From positions 22,134,001 to 22,198,000 of the forward strand of contig NC_083567.1 of the NCBI RefSeq assembly GCF_019925205.1: a stretch of DNA of 64,000 bases, in the 5' to 3' direction. The position numbers and the translations under genes were made by a program. The notes below the pieces were generated by a model. The model was not told the origin of the DNA, searched no databases, and saw only the letters and a list, made by a program, of their open reading frames with translations. Source of the DNA: Metopolophium dirhodum (Eukaryota; Arthropoda; Insecta; Hemiptera; Aphididae). Position 1 is the first letter of the stretch. Each line of letters begins with the position of its first letter. This document shows, in pieces, positions 43,183 through 58,100 of the stretch.

Positions 43183-46100
43183 CGTATATACGTGTAAAAT
43201 CCACTCGCTTTGATCGAGGGAGCACAAAGTGTGGAAGCGGGTGAATGTTGGTAGTGCGGTACTCGGTTTCGAGAATTATTTATTTCTAAAATGAAAACGA
43301 TGGAAAACACTCGGCGCGTATGTTTTTTTATATAAGAAGACTCTCTCCGAGAACACCGATGTATTGTTGCCGTTATTAATTGAATAAAAAAAAAGCGACG
43401 GATAAAAGGTTTTTCTACGTTTATATATATATAAATTTATTTTTTTTTATTCAGTCGTGTAATATACGTCGGTATTATATATGTATAAGGTACTCGTATA
43501 TAGAAAAGGACGTCTTTATAAAGATTAAGTTCCGTGCGAATCTGCAGCTATTCCCACTGAATTGTATATGATTAAACATTTTAACATTTTAAATTTTCAT
43601 TTGCGTTTGCCAGCAACCGTTGTTTGCCGAATTTCTTGAAATCGACGACCGTTTTTGTTACTCGAAAATCCCCAACGGTAATGTATTCTGTGTATTGTAA
43701 TTTTGAATGAAACTAAATTTTCGAACTATCAGCTATTATTACTTAACACAATATTACAAAATAAATACTTTTATATGAAACAACTATAATAAGTTGCTTG
43801 ATTAACATTTTTTACTTTATACTCAAAGTAGGTTTTTTAATCATGTAAACTATACATTATTGTGTTATTGAACCATATATAAAATAGACAAAATAGACAA
43901 AAAAAATACTGAAATGCCAATTTAATCTAGTTAGTTTTAAGTTAATATTTTAGGCAATATACAAAACAGGACCACCCATTATCATTTTTAAACTATTAAC
44001 ATTATAATATTATGTACATCATATTATGATAATCATTATATTTTATGAAAAATATTTATCTAAATAATATGGGTACACACGAATTACCTACGTGTATATA
44101 CATTTTTAAAATATTAAGCATGGCATTAACTGTAAAAAATCAACACTTACTACTTATATTTATTTCATCTTCATTCGTAATAAAATAAAAACATTACTTT
44201 GCATAGGATGCATTTATAATCATTTCATATAATATATGTATATATTATAATATATTAATATGCTCTGTTATACATTGTTGAATATATTATGTTTATAGAT
44301 TTATGTTCCGGTTGAATATATTATTCACAGTAAAATTTATGAGTCCGGATGACTAGTTTAAACATTTGAAAAATCGATTATCTTGTTAATATATTTCTAT
44401 AATATATATAAACATCAGTGATACTTATCATTTGTTTTACTATTTGTCCAACAACATGTAAGATTGTAAGAGAAACTGTTATTTTTCACACACTAAAATA
44501 TTGTGTAGGCGATTTAATTGTGGACATAGAAACATTATGACAATATGGTTTTTGTTGTAATATAACTTTTTTGAGTATATACATTTCAGCTACTTAAATA
44601 CATTTACAAAACAATATCCTGCAAACTTTATAAAACTATTACATTCATTCACTTTAAAAAAATATATTTCGAACTTTTCATAATAATAATTATATGTTTG
44701 TCAATCTTAATTTAACACAAGAGAATAAACCGCTTTTCGTAGTTCGATTATTATTATTATTATATTTTCTTATATTTTAAAACAATGTTTTTTTTTATTG
44801 ATCAAAAAACGCTTCAACAACAATGGTCATTAACGTGTGTTTGCATTTTACATATTTTTTTTTTTTAATATTTTGCAAAATTAATTTAAGTACCTATATA
44901 AATCTGTAGGGTACCATTGCTTGGTGATTTCCCTCATATTGTGCTTCATGTGTTATTTGTATTATGTATATAGTGTTATATCAGTCATCTATTTTACTTA
45001 TTGTGTCATGTAATACAGATTGTAAATTTTCTAAAATAAAAAAAAAAAAGTATATAGATCTGATTTTTTCAAAAAATTTAAACTATGTTTTTAACCATAC
45101 AGAAATACTATTTAATGATTTACAATAAGTATTATTGTTTACTGTTTTGGGAGGACCAAATCAGCCAATCGTCAATGGTAAATGTAAATTAATGTAAATT
45201 ATAAAGAATAGTTACGGGATTTGTTACTGTTTTAGTTAAAATTTAAAATCAATACACACAAGTAATAATGAAGACCGCTGCGGTCTTAGTTTTTCGACTT
45301 TTTAAATACTACTTGGAAATTTAAGTACAAAAAAAAAATGTTAATATTTCTATCATGAAAATATCAATCATTTACATGCCATTATCTATAATATAACACG
45401 AAATTAGGAAGTAGGAAATGTTCGAATGAAATATATATTTTGTGAACGAGTCTGAAAAATACATTTTTTTTTTTTTTTATCTAATTAATTTCATTGAGTT
45501 TGAAGAAATGAGTTTCAAAGTGAACCTCTCAATATTATCTATATATTAATACGTCTTGTAAGTTGTAAGCTTATATTCATATTTTTGATATGTGTAAATC
45601 TATCTACCTATTTGTTGACATTCTAAGAAAATCATTCAAGTCAATGAAATAGACTATGGATAAATTTTTCGAATATTCATGGTGTTTATGAATTATTATT
45701 GAATTTAACATTTGAAAATTAATGCTTATAAAAAAAATAAAATTGTTTCAATGTATTTTTGACATTTTTAATTGGAATATGAAGCATATTAGGAGTATTG
45801 TATAAACATTTATTCAAGATTTTTTTACTCGATAGCAAATACTGTTATCATATAATATAAAGAAAAAAACTAAAAAAAATCTTTCAAATATTGAACGCAC
45901 TCAAAGAATTAATAAACATAAAATATCCAAAATATTTTGAAAGTTATATTATGTCTAGTTAATATGCACTACATATGAATATGTTGTGAATATTTCAAGT
46001 ATATCTATAATACCTATAGTTATTATTATTTTTTAATTTTACTCCCTCAAAGAATTATGTAGATTTTAAATTTGCAACCATAAACCACCCTCAAAGTTTA

Positions 46101-49100
46101 AAAATCTAAGAATTTTCACTGCTCCAAAAGACGATGATGGACACAAAAAAAAACATTTCTAATTTTAAATCTAATACATTCATCACTCCGCTCAAATAAA
46201 GAATTCTCAGTGTACAATGTAGTAATGAATCTTGATGTTATAATTGTATACATTATAACTGACTCTACATAAGCCTGCAAGGAAAAACCGTGACTAAAAC
46301 TTATAAAGAAACACGTCATGGTCCTATATATGTACTGACAGTTTGAGTATAATGAAATTTATTGGTTTTCCGGATGTTTATTTACATTTTTTTCAGTTTC
46401 TTAATTACGTTTACAACGTTTCTATACATTTTTAACTTCTCAAACTAATTTCCACGTCAACATTTAATACTAAAAATGTTATTTGTATAAATTAATATTA
46501 TTTTATACGTATATACATCATGTTAAAATTGTTTAGAACTTAAATCCTTGTATTTTAAATTGTTATAATTTATAATAATTTAAGAAGTTAATTTATTGGA
46601 TATTCCATCTTGCATCTATAGTCTATACTAACTGGTTAAATTATTTAGTTTATTGCTTATTGTTAGCCAACAATAATATGTCGGCTTGAATTGGATAAAA
46701 GTATATATAAGTAAGCTAAAAAAATTAATTATTAGAATAATGAATTATTTTGATTTTATATGCTAATCTCTTCCCAGGTGGCTTAATAATAATTATCATG
46801 ATTACAATTTTATATACAAAATACAGATTGTGATTATAAAACCTAACGTGATAGCAATTTCACGTTTATATTGTTTTGAAACGATTTTTAATCCTCTTAA
46901 CGTTTATTAGTTTTGTAAAAAATGTTTTATATGGTAGAAAAAAATGTACTACCTACAATATAGATTACTATAGGTAATACAATTAATATAATTCATATAA
47001 TATATTTTTATATTCGTTCTACAAAATAATAATAATAATTATCTATAATATAATATTGTGTAAATTATATACAAAGTATGTGTAATATTTAATTTTTCGA
47101 CATTGAGATAATATTTTTAACAGTTGGTTATAATTAAAAATAATCTGATAGCTGAGAGGAATTGTTGAGAAAATCTAAAATTGACGAATGATCCGGATAC
47201 CAACTACGTCCAAACATACTCGTTGTATCGTATCAATGGTTCCGGTCCATAAATCATATATTATGTTCATGAAAAAATATCAATAAGAAGGACACTTTTG
47301 AAAAACTTATAGGTAAATAATATCATGTACATATACATTCTTCGATCCACTTTGAAAACGTATGAAAACGATTTTAGACACATTTTGATTTTTTTTAGGA
47401 TTTGTTGTGAAAAATACTAAATAGTGGATAATAGGTTGAAAATAATAAATACATTTATTTTTATAACATTTTTAAAACTTCAGTTTAGTTTATTCATATA
47501 TTATTTTTTAATTTCAATAAATTTACAAAAATACGAACGATAATTTTCAGTAAACACTATAATTATTAACATAATATAATAAAACGCGTTTCTTAATGAT
47601 TAAATATTTTCAAGAGTATTCCATATAATATTTCTAGTGAATTTTCAGTTTTGTATAATTGTTGAAGTAGTTTATCATGATGCTTTATGCAAATATCTAA
47701 AAAAAAGTCTCGGTAACCATTTTATTAGTTCTTTATTTTGCTGATATATTTTATGCAGTTTCCTAAAACGGAAACTAAAGTAAAGAAATCATTTCGCGCC
47801 TGTATTTTTAAAACCATATGAATATTTTATTTTTACTCCTTTGTTTTTGTAAGCAGTCGAAAATCCGGCCCGAGTTATAAATATTAAGCAGGGGCTAGAT
47901 TGAAATTGTAATTTTTACGAAAATACTGGTCGGCCGAACACCGAATTAAGATAATGAATGTCATATATTATACACTGTATAATCTGTAGACGTGCTGAAA
48001 CTGTTTCCCGTCCTTAGGGTAAAATCCATTTTAAAGGCTTTCCTTTAAGATTTCCTTTAATCCTCTTCTAATTAGTGAATGTTTTTCACGCATAATTTCA
48101 TTTTTTAACCAAACTATAAAACCGAATAATATATATAGTTATATATTTTGATAAAAAATGAATTTGTTGTTGATAAATTGTTATGAATTTTCGTCAAATT
48201 TAAAAGATCACAAATGTGTGTATGAGAGAACGCGTTGCGTAATGTATTACTAACCAAACGTGTCTATAACTAGTTTTAGGTAGATATAAGTAATATTTTT
48301 GTCTTTATTTATAAAGAAGCGCTAACACTTAATTTCTGACCTTATTCGTATTTTCCCAATTTCTGTTTAAACAGCAGTGGTACTCTCAGATTGGTCACGG
48401 GTCCCCTTTATTTTCTTATTCTTCTTCTTGTTAATTAAACAGTTTTTTAAAGGTTCTTTATTTAGACCGCTGTCTACCGCAAATACTTTTAGAACGAGAA
48501 TTTATGGATTTTTTTCCTCTTTATTATACAGAGAATTTTGTTTGACTTTTTATTATATTTACTCTATTGAAACGAGTACCATTCGAAATTTCCATTAAAC
48601 CATTGAGTGTATTTTGGGGCCAATTCTGAATAAATCTAACCTTTGTCTCCCTGTTTTTTTTTCACCAATGTACCAAACCTTCGTAGGATATAGTTAAGAT
48701 ATATTTTATTTTAAACAAAGTATTTAAAAACTAATATGAGTGGTTGGTACCTACTTATTGTACCTATTACGTGACTAGGATGCGTTACAAACATCAAACA
48801 TTATTATAAAACATAATAATACATTATGACGATGATTATAATATTAACATATTATTATTGTATATATATAATTATATTTATTCAATTCTATTATTATACG
48901 ATACTTAGTATTTGGATTTAGTTGCTCGGTTTTTATTGTATACATTAATTCCTATGATAAAAAGGAATACCTACCTCGAATTACAATTATTTTTATATTT
49001 TTAGACTAGGTATAGTAGGTAATGGTATTGAAATAAAATATTTTTGAGGAATAAATTATGTCTCTTATTTAGTGCGATTTAATTAGCTACATATTCAATA

Positions 49101-52100
49101 AATTATTCATAATATATTTTTTAAAAGTCTATGAGTTATGACTTATCGAAAAGTTAAATAAGAAATAAAATACTACATATTGATTGCAGTAGGTGCTGGT
49201 TTTGGTGTTGTTTAATGCTAAAATTTTTTTTTTAAATTATTTATAATGATTTTCCTGTTTATTTTAGCTTTTTTTTCTTAGAGGATGTAATTAGTATTAA
49301 TTATTTCCTATCTCCAATGGGAAACCTAAGAAAAAAAATTCTTTAATACTGTAACATCTATAGTATCATTGTACCTATTAGACTAAATTGTATATTTTTG
49401 TAAAATCACATAACATGGTCAATTTTTCGATATTTTAATTTTAAAACATAAATAATTATATTTGTATATACATATTAATATTAATATTAATACATTTTTT
49501 TAAAAGTATAATATCTTAGGTTAAGGTATAGCTTATCAAGGGGCGACTTCCCTTCACGTCAATATATCCCCATCCAATTTACTCATTGTATAACATGTAA
49601 ATACTAATTAAATATAAACATTTTATTCAATAAAAAAAAACTTTTTAGGTACAATAGTCTGATAATAAGTTAATTTACCTATTCTAATTTTATCTTAACG
49701 CCCATCGTGATGGAAATATGAAGCAAGGCCTCATTTTCATCTGTATAATAATATTTGACCCGTTGATATGACGAAAATAGTTGGTATATCATCTTCTTGT
49801 TATAGGTTAAAATATAATATTTTGGTAAACTATATCATTTGACATGCATTATTCATCATAAAATAATAATAACTGTGTTTCTTAAATTTCACATTTGCAT
49901 GTATAATTTTTTGGTTTTTTCCTTCATTAATTAGATTCTTTAAAGTAAGTAAATTTCTTATAAAAATAAAAATGCGCGGTTTTGAAATAGGTAGCACAAA
50001 CATCTGCATAATTTAGCATAACATTATATTTTTTTTTCATATTATTGAATTATTTTAATGTATACGTCTAAGGTATCTTGTTACAATCTGGTGGATATTT
50101 CGTAAAATATTATGTCGTCACACGTACATCCAATTTATAATAACAATATTATATTATTATGAGTGTATGACGTATGTATTATAAGTATAGAATATTAAGT
50201 ATAAAATGAATCGTAAATTAATACGCTACACTATACTACTTACCATTAATATGACTTTTCATTATTTTATCTCTGCGGAAATCATTCATAATAATCATAA
50301 AATTATTTTTTTCCCTATTAATCGTATATATTTCTGTAATAATACAATCAATGTTTTATTTTATTGTTACAAAAATATTTCATTATATGGAAAAATAGAA
50401 AAGTCTATAACTATTATGGAACGAGAGAAATGTATAAGAACAATGTTATAAATATTATATCTGATTCTTTTTTCAGACTTTAATCAAGACGGCAAACCAG
50501 ACAATATAAGCTTCATGATTAAGAGGGTGAAAGTGCACTCTAACCCAGACCCTACCTACAAGTTCCTGGGGAATTACGGAGTAGAGAAGTTTTTAGAAAT
50601 ATTTTCGGGTAAGTCGAAACCAACTAAATATAGACACACGCAAGGTTCATACTCTGTGAATTTTACAATTCCGTAAAGAAATCATTCCTGCAAGATATAA
50701 AATGATTTTACTACTCAATTGGTATTTTTACGCTCTAAAAGGTCAACACAAAAGACCCTTTAACACCACCGGTGCTATTTTTTATGCATTTATATTTACG
50801 TCTAAACTGATGGGCTTTTGTTTTTTGTTTTATCTTTTTTTCTCATTTAAAATTCCATTTATAACAGCTGCTTCAAAGAGTACCACAAACGTTACTTAAT
50901 GACTTTAGTAGGGTAAAAAAAGTTCCTTCTCCATTACTAACATTGTCGGGGTACAATAATAATGAAATAAATAGAAACAAACCTTGGTGGTAAGTTGCTG
51001 TTAATTCTCAACTAAAGATCTAAAGATGAACATATTAATACACAGATCTAGCGAGTATAGTGAATAGTCGTATATAGATAAGTACATATAGGCTATACTT
51101 TGCAGGTTTCATTGATTTGAAACATTTAAATTAAAGTGTTAAAGAGATGAAATCGTTTAGGAAACGATCACTCGTTTATATCTATATGGTAATAATTTAA
51201 GACTCCAAGGTAAACGGGTTGCCTTGCAAATTATTTTGCAAAAAAATATACAATAATATAGAATTCCAAGACTAATAAAATTAAATATGTTATACCTACA
51301 GTAAAACAATGTATAAGCATATTAATTATTTAAATTACTTTCCTAGCATTAAAAAGAAATTGTTTCGTTAAATATTTAAAGCTGCGCAGTTGCACTAATA
51401 ATACAACGATATTCGTGACTTTTAAATGTAATTTATGCATCTAAAAAACAAGTTATCTTTATATTTATTGAATCTTAATAAGTAATAACATATATGTACC
51501 TTATGGCTAATATTTATATTAATATTATATAATTCCGATTTTTATCATAATTGACATTATTCTGTACATTTGTATCGTTTATTGTATCTGTGATAGTATA
51601 GTATATAATAATATATTATATAAACACTGAATAATGTAAATTTATATGGCACGAATGGCTAAGTCTTCAAAGCAACATAAAAATCAATTAAACAAAAAAA
51701 AAAAAAACACGTTATAGTTCGTATACTTTGTAAGACTGTTTTGAGTATTATGAAAGTTTAGTTAGGTGAATAAGTAATTTAAAGTTGGTAAAACTGTATT
51801 TACTATACGTCTATACCTAATAAAATAAAATGTACAATAATTACGTACACCTACATACAGCATATCTTAATAATTATTATAAAAACCTTGAAAATAAAAA
51901 ATGTGCTTATAATATTTTTGGGCATACTGTGTAGGTACATTTTACAAGAATTTAAATTATGTATTAGCTATTTTATTATTTACTTGAGTCCACCAATTTA
52001 ATTAAATTTTTTTAACGTAATAAAAACCGAACAGATGGCGCTATTGGTGTATTTATATTTCGCCGTTCAGCTTTCCGAGGGCAAAAGTTGGGTCGATCGT

Positions 52101-55100
52101 ATATTATAACCCTTAGGCTGCACTTTAGAAATTATCTACAATATACAAAAAGTAGCATGTAAATCGAGTCGCAGTAACAACCCGTTACATACGTAGTTAT
52201 ATTATTTTCAATATTATATATATATATATACAAATAGAATATTATATTATAATATAAATGTATATACATATAAATAGAATAATGATAATAATATGATATT
52301 TAAAAAAAAATCTAAACGCATTTCTATGTAGCTCTTCCAAGCGTATACGAATAAAAAAAATTGGTAATTAAAATTGGCTATTTCCAGTAATTGGAGATAT
52401 CAAGTAAAGTATATAGTTACATTTTATAATACTACTAAATTCGAATTATTTTTATGAGTTGGGTACTTGGGTACATGAGAAAGTTGACAACTAAAACACT
52501 TAGTATCACCTATTATGTTAATGTTATCATTTATCAATAACCATATAATATATTAAGAGGATGTCAGCACACTATTTGTTTTCTCTCTCAGGCCCACGCG
52601 CAACATAGACAAAACACATTTACGCAGAATAATTTTTTCTATGTTTTTAAGTAATCTTAAAGTAAAATCACCTATTACAAAAAAGATAGAGAATAATATT
52701 TTTGATGGAATGTCATATCGATTTGTCTAAATATTGTCTCAAAACAATTTAAACATATTTTTGTTTTGAAAGTCGAATACAAAGTCAAATAACAATAAAA
52801 TATAAAATCGATATGTTATTCCCTCAAAAATATTAATTATTCTCTATCTTTTTTGTAATGGGTGATTTTACTTAAGATTACTTAAAAACATAGAAAAAAC
52901 GATTCTGCGTAAATACGTTTTATCTATGTTGCGCTTGGGCCAGAGAGAGAAAACAAATAGTGTGCTGACATCCTCTTAATATTATAGTATTATTGTATAT
53001 AATTACTATTGTGTATTACTTACATTGCAATTGTAAAAATATTTTTAATAAATATATAAAAAATTGTATTCATTACTTTTTATTATATGATTATTTGAGT
53101 ATAAATGATAATAATATTATATATTATTATATCTATAGTCTATAATATATAATAATACCGTAGGAAATTTGAATAATTATAGATTTGGAATATTATGTTT
53201 CTCTATACCTATGTCGTACCTATAGAGGTTTGTATAATCTTATGTTTCATATTTATTATTTGAAATATGAATCTTTTCCTATAGTTATAATTTATTTTAA
53301 ATTTCAATATTTTAATAAATTTAATTATTTAAAGATTGAATACTCAATAGTAATCTGAGTATAATCTTATATTGTTAGAAAACTGTTATCTTCATAAACA
53401 ATACTTATTATTATATAAGCTAATGGCCATTTTTAGCCGATAAGCTATAAATTCAATAAAAATGATAATACCTAGGTACTTAGTACAGCCGCACAGGTAC
53501 ATTCTTATAATCATCATATTTATGAAATGAGAAAATAACAAATGCAATATTCATACTTGCATAATACTATATAGTTACGTATAATATACCTACAGTTAGT
53601 ATTCTTTAAGGCTAATACTTTGAAATCAAAAAGTATTATTTCATCTTAGTATAAAAGGTGCTTTTGTGTTAAAGTATATTGGCACTTTTATAAAAAAAAT
53701 ATTCGTTTTATAATTTTAAAACTTTGGTTACAAGATTGTAAATGTTACTTTTCGACTATTTATATTAAAGTAATATAGAATCATAAACTTTTGAAATTAC
53801 TTTTAAAATTACTTCTTAGATGAAATAATGTTATCATTGATATAATATTTCTTATAGAATCACGTCCCATTCTCCATCCTCTAGTGTCGAAAAACTATTG
53901 AAATGAAATGAGTGTCCAGCACTTATAGTAATATCTATTCTATATATTCGATCTTTTCGTTATTTTCTTAAACTGTAATAAAATCGTATATTAATTATGC
54001 ATAAAATAACACTTTAACAACATGATAATACTTAAAAACGTATTTGTTATAACTTATAAGTTGTAACTAAGTAAATCATACATATTTTAATATTTTGGAG
54101 ATTAGATTATATAACGTCCTAAACAATTTTCAAACACAAATAAAAGCAAAATTAAATTATCACTTATTATGATAAATGAATAATATTATAATTATTTAAA
54201 TAAGATGAATTCTTTGATTTTTGGTTTGGTAATCTATTCATAAAAGTAACTAATAAATGACTAGAAATTGAGGTCAACTAATAAAATAATTCATAAAATA
54301 ATAATTCATGTTTATAATATGGTAAGTTAGTTATTTTATTATTTTTTTCCCCAATTATTCTTTTATTTTATGATTACCTATACATGATATTTTCTAATCA
54401 AATTTTTGAAAGTTTTAAGTACTTTATACCCTACAGATAATTTTTATATGACAGTTTATTTCGTATTTGTTTTTAAATGTACATTTAAAAAGTTCAAATT
54501 GTGTGCTGGTTTTCATTTGTTATTACATACTTATACTATAGATATCTGTTCAAAAAATATAAACCACAAATGAATAAAATAATAGCACTTATCAGTTATC
54601 TTCAATAAGGTTTTAATATTTTTATTTTCGAAAAAATTATCCATTTTATATATTATGAGTTATGTAACGCGCAGTAATGAAAACTCAATAACACAAAAAT
54701 GTATTTCATTTGAAAATGTTGCCATGTAAATGAAATATGATTGCAAAAAACGTATGATACAAGTTATCGTAATAACAGGAAAACAAATATTCTCAGTTCT
54801 CACGTTTCATAATACTATTAAATAGTGACTATGCGTATCTAGTTACTGATATTCTATTATAATCAAACGACTTTAATCATTGTATGATTATTACATTTTG
54901 AAACATTTTATCATCAAAAAAACATTTCAAGCTATTCAGCTATTCACTTACAGTAAAATTGATATTGATAAGAGAAACATTTATATACGTTTTAGTACAA
55001 AATTCCTTTATTTTACGATTATTTTACAATATACCTGTAGGCTGTGCTTATACATCAATAGGTACTATATTTTCCTTTTTTTTATAATTTTACTTTATAT

Positions 55101-58100
55101 TCAATCAACGTGTGCACGATAATAATTTTTTAATTTGGATTTTTCCTTCTATTGTCTCTCATATTTACTTTTTTACTAACTATCTTTTCTGTGGCACATT
55201 CCATAACCCCACAAACATGCGACCTAATACCGAACACATAATTCATAAATACCACACACGAAAATGGCACGATACTACAATAGTTTACGAATATACGATA
55301 GTACACATAGGTACAAATTTACTACACATTTCAATGATTTAATATAGATTATTTTGTTCAAATCATCATAAATTATTTGTAATACATTTTTTTAAACAAA
55401 TAAACTTTAATACTCATTTAAGATAATATAAAATCAATAAAAATTTCAGCAGTACAGAATATTATATTGGTTTTACAATGAAGTTTTAGGTTCTGTGAAT
55501 CGAGAAATGGTATAGCATTTACAATGGTGTTTTTCTTTGTATTATTATCTTTTACTGTGAAAACTTTCGGTAAAAGTGTTACTTCAAAAGCTTCCAGTAG
55601 TGCTTTATCGATTGGAAATCGAGTTTTGTTGGTAATTTGATTCATATAGATATCTACTATATAGGTACATCACTTTGCGGTTTTCTTGATAATTTCCAAA
55701 ACGGTAAGGAAAAACACAGAGATATAAGTTTCAAATAAATGAAGACATATTTTAAGCAAGTGCATGGCTTTAACCGAACTCTACTCAAAACCAGTTAGCG
55801 ATTGATGATGATTGCTTTAAAATTTAATATCACAACACATCTATACTTGTATAATGTTTGAATAACAAGCAATTTCTTTTATCAATTCAAATCTATGAAT
55901 CTATTATATTTACTGTATATAGGTACCAGCAGGTACAGATACATTCGATTGTGTTTATCGATCATAAAAAATTATCAGATATTGTCAATCCACTTAAACA
56001 AGTGTAAACTAATTTATAAAATATTTTCGCAACGGTAAAATAATCAAAATTAAAGATAATACTTACCTATACATATAATATGTACGTATAATGAGATTTT
56101 TTTCAAAAGGTTTTTTTTTATTTATACCTAATTTAATATTACAGGTATAATTATATATTTACACATCAGTTTATATAGGTACTACGTATTATTATATTAT
56201 ATTGGTATTTATATCCAAAACTGCTCAAACTCGTCCAGCAAAACTTTATATTTTCCACACCTGCTACTTACATACTAACATTAATAATTATTATCAAGTT
56301 TGATTTTTGTTTTCAGAGGAAGATTACGACGCCTTTTGTTTGGCTTACATGTTCACGTACAGAGATTTTGAAATGGGTACTTTGGGTTTGGCGTGGACTG
56401 GGGATTTGAAGAACGCCGGCGGTGTATGCGAAAAAAACGGAGTGAGTATCTATATAGATGAATTTTGTCGACGGTTTAACGTTTAAAACAAAAACCCATA
56501 CCAATAGTAATTATGATTAAACTTGTGTTTCAGCATTACCGGGGTAGTTTAAAAAGTTTGAATACCGGTATAGTGACGCTATTGAATTACGGAAAACACG
56601 TACCTTCCGCAGTGTCTCACGTTACTCTGGCACACGAAATTGGCCATAACTTTGGTTCGCCGGTTAGTGTATATAAATTTAATAAACAATATTTATTCAT
56701 CGTTAGTTTTTATGTTTCGTCCATTAATTTAACTGAATTTTCTTGCAGCACGACCCCGAGATATGTACACCCGGCGGTGACGACGGCAACTATATTATGT
56801 TCGCTCGAGCGACTTCGGGCGACAAGAAAAATAATAATAGGTTTTCGCCGTGTAGCTTGTCCGCAATAAATCCTGTACTAAATGTCAAAGCCAGGAGCAC
56901 TAGAGGATGTTTCACCGGTACATAATCATAATTCAAATTAAATTTCATTATTGTTAAAAAAATTATTTTTACTTCGCCAAGCGTAAACGGTATATGTATA
57001 TATGATATATTAATATTGTATACATATTACTCGTTAGGGACCTATACACACTGTACATTATTATTCATTCTATTGTTACAGAACCGCAAACATCGATTTG
57101 TGGTAACGGCGTCGTAGAACCTGGCGAAGAGTGCGATTGCGGATGGGAAGAAGACTGCAAAGACGCGTGTTGTTTCCCTCAAAGGAGATACTCTCCGCCC
57201 GAAGAACCGCCGTGTAGATTGACGGCAAAGAGTGTCTGTAGCCCTTCACAGGTACCCATAATTGTTCAGCTCTCAGTCCGCAGTGGCGTTTCCTGCAGCT
57301 CGTCTGAATATTATAGTAAATAAATATTTATTTACGTTTTTTTAGGGACCGTGTTGCACGAACGATTGCAATTTGAAAATAGGAGAACTTTGTCGCAATG
57401 ACAACGGTTGCCGCGATGCTAGTTACTGCAATGGCATGGCTCCTACCTGTCCTGCTTCTATCAACAAGCCAAATAAGACTGTATGCAATGAAGAGTTTGT
57501 GTGTTACATGGGAGTGAGTATATAATAATTAGTACCTATATATACATTTGTTTTTACATTTTACAATGTTATAATATTTTTACTTAATTGTTTATAATTT
57601 TCAGGAATGTACTGGATCTATATGTCTAGCATATGGACTCGAATCCTGCCAATGTTTACCCACTCCTCAGGACTCTCCCACTAAAGCGTGCGAGTTGTGT
57701 TGTAAACTACCCGGTGAAAACCAACCTTGTTTGTGAGTAAAACTTTTATTTTGCTATTAGGTAATTACAATTATAATGTTTATATAACTATAATACGAAG
57801 GGTAATAAATAATAAAATAATATGTACAATATGACAGAACGACTTGAGAGTAAAGGGGGTACCTAGAACTATATATTAAAACAGAATTCTAATTACCACT
57901 TTTATAATAATCCATTTAATTAGGTCATCATATTCTTGGAATAACGTGCCATACGACATACCAGATATGTATTCTAAGCCAGGTACTCCATGCAACGACT
58001 ACAATGGATATTGTGATGTATTTCAAAGATGTAGAGAGGTATGTATATTTTAATTATTATTAATTTTCAATAAATAACTAAAGTATATTCGATATCTATG

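Larger units (their letters stand above)
35596..50476 (+). other. kuz: 14.9-kb kuz intron
   Basis: Bounded by the donor GTGAG and the acceptor TTTTTTCAG. It contains the MITE at 37.17 kb, the SINE at 37.55 kb, a GC-richer patch at 40.62-41.35 kb, an inverted repeat copy at 41.6 kb, microsatellites at 43.0-43.2 kb and a decayed repeat at 45.2-46.2 kb. No additional exon is supported. The remainder is AT-rich. Confidence -1.

Noticed and set aside
42942..43310. 122-residue minus-strand frame with a His-Thr repeat
   Set aside because: It is a translation of the GT and CAT microsatellites.
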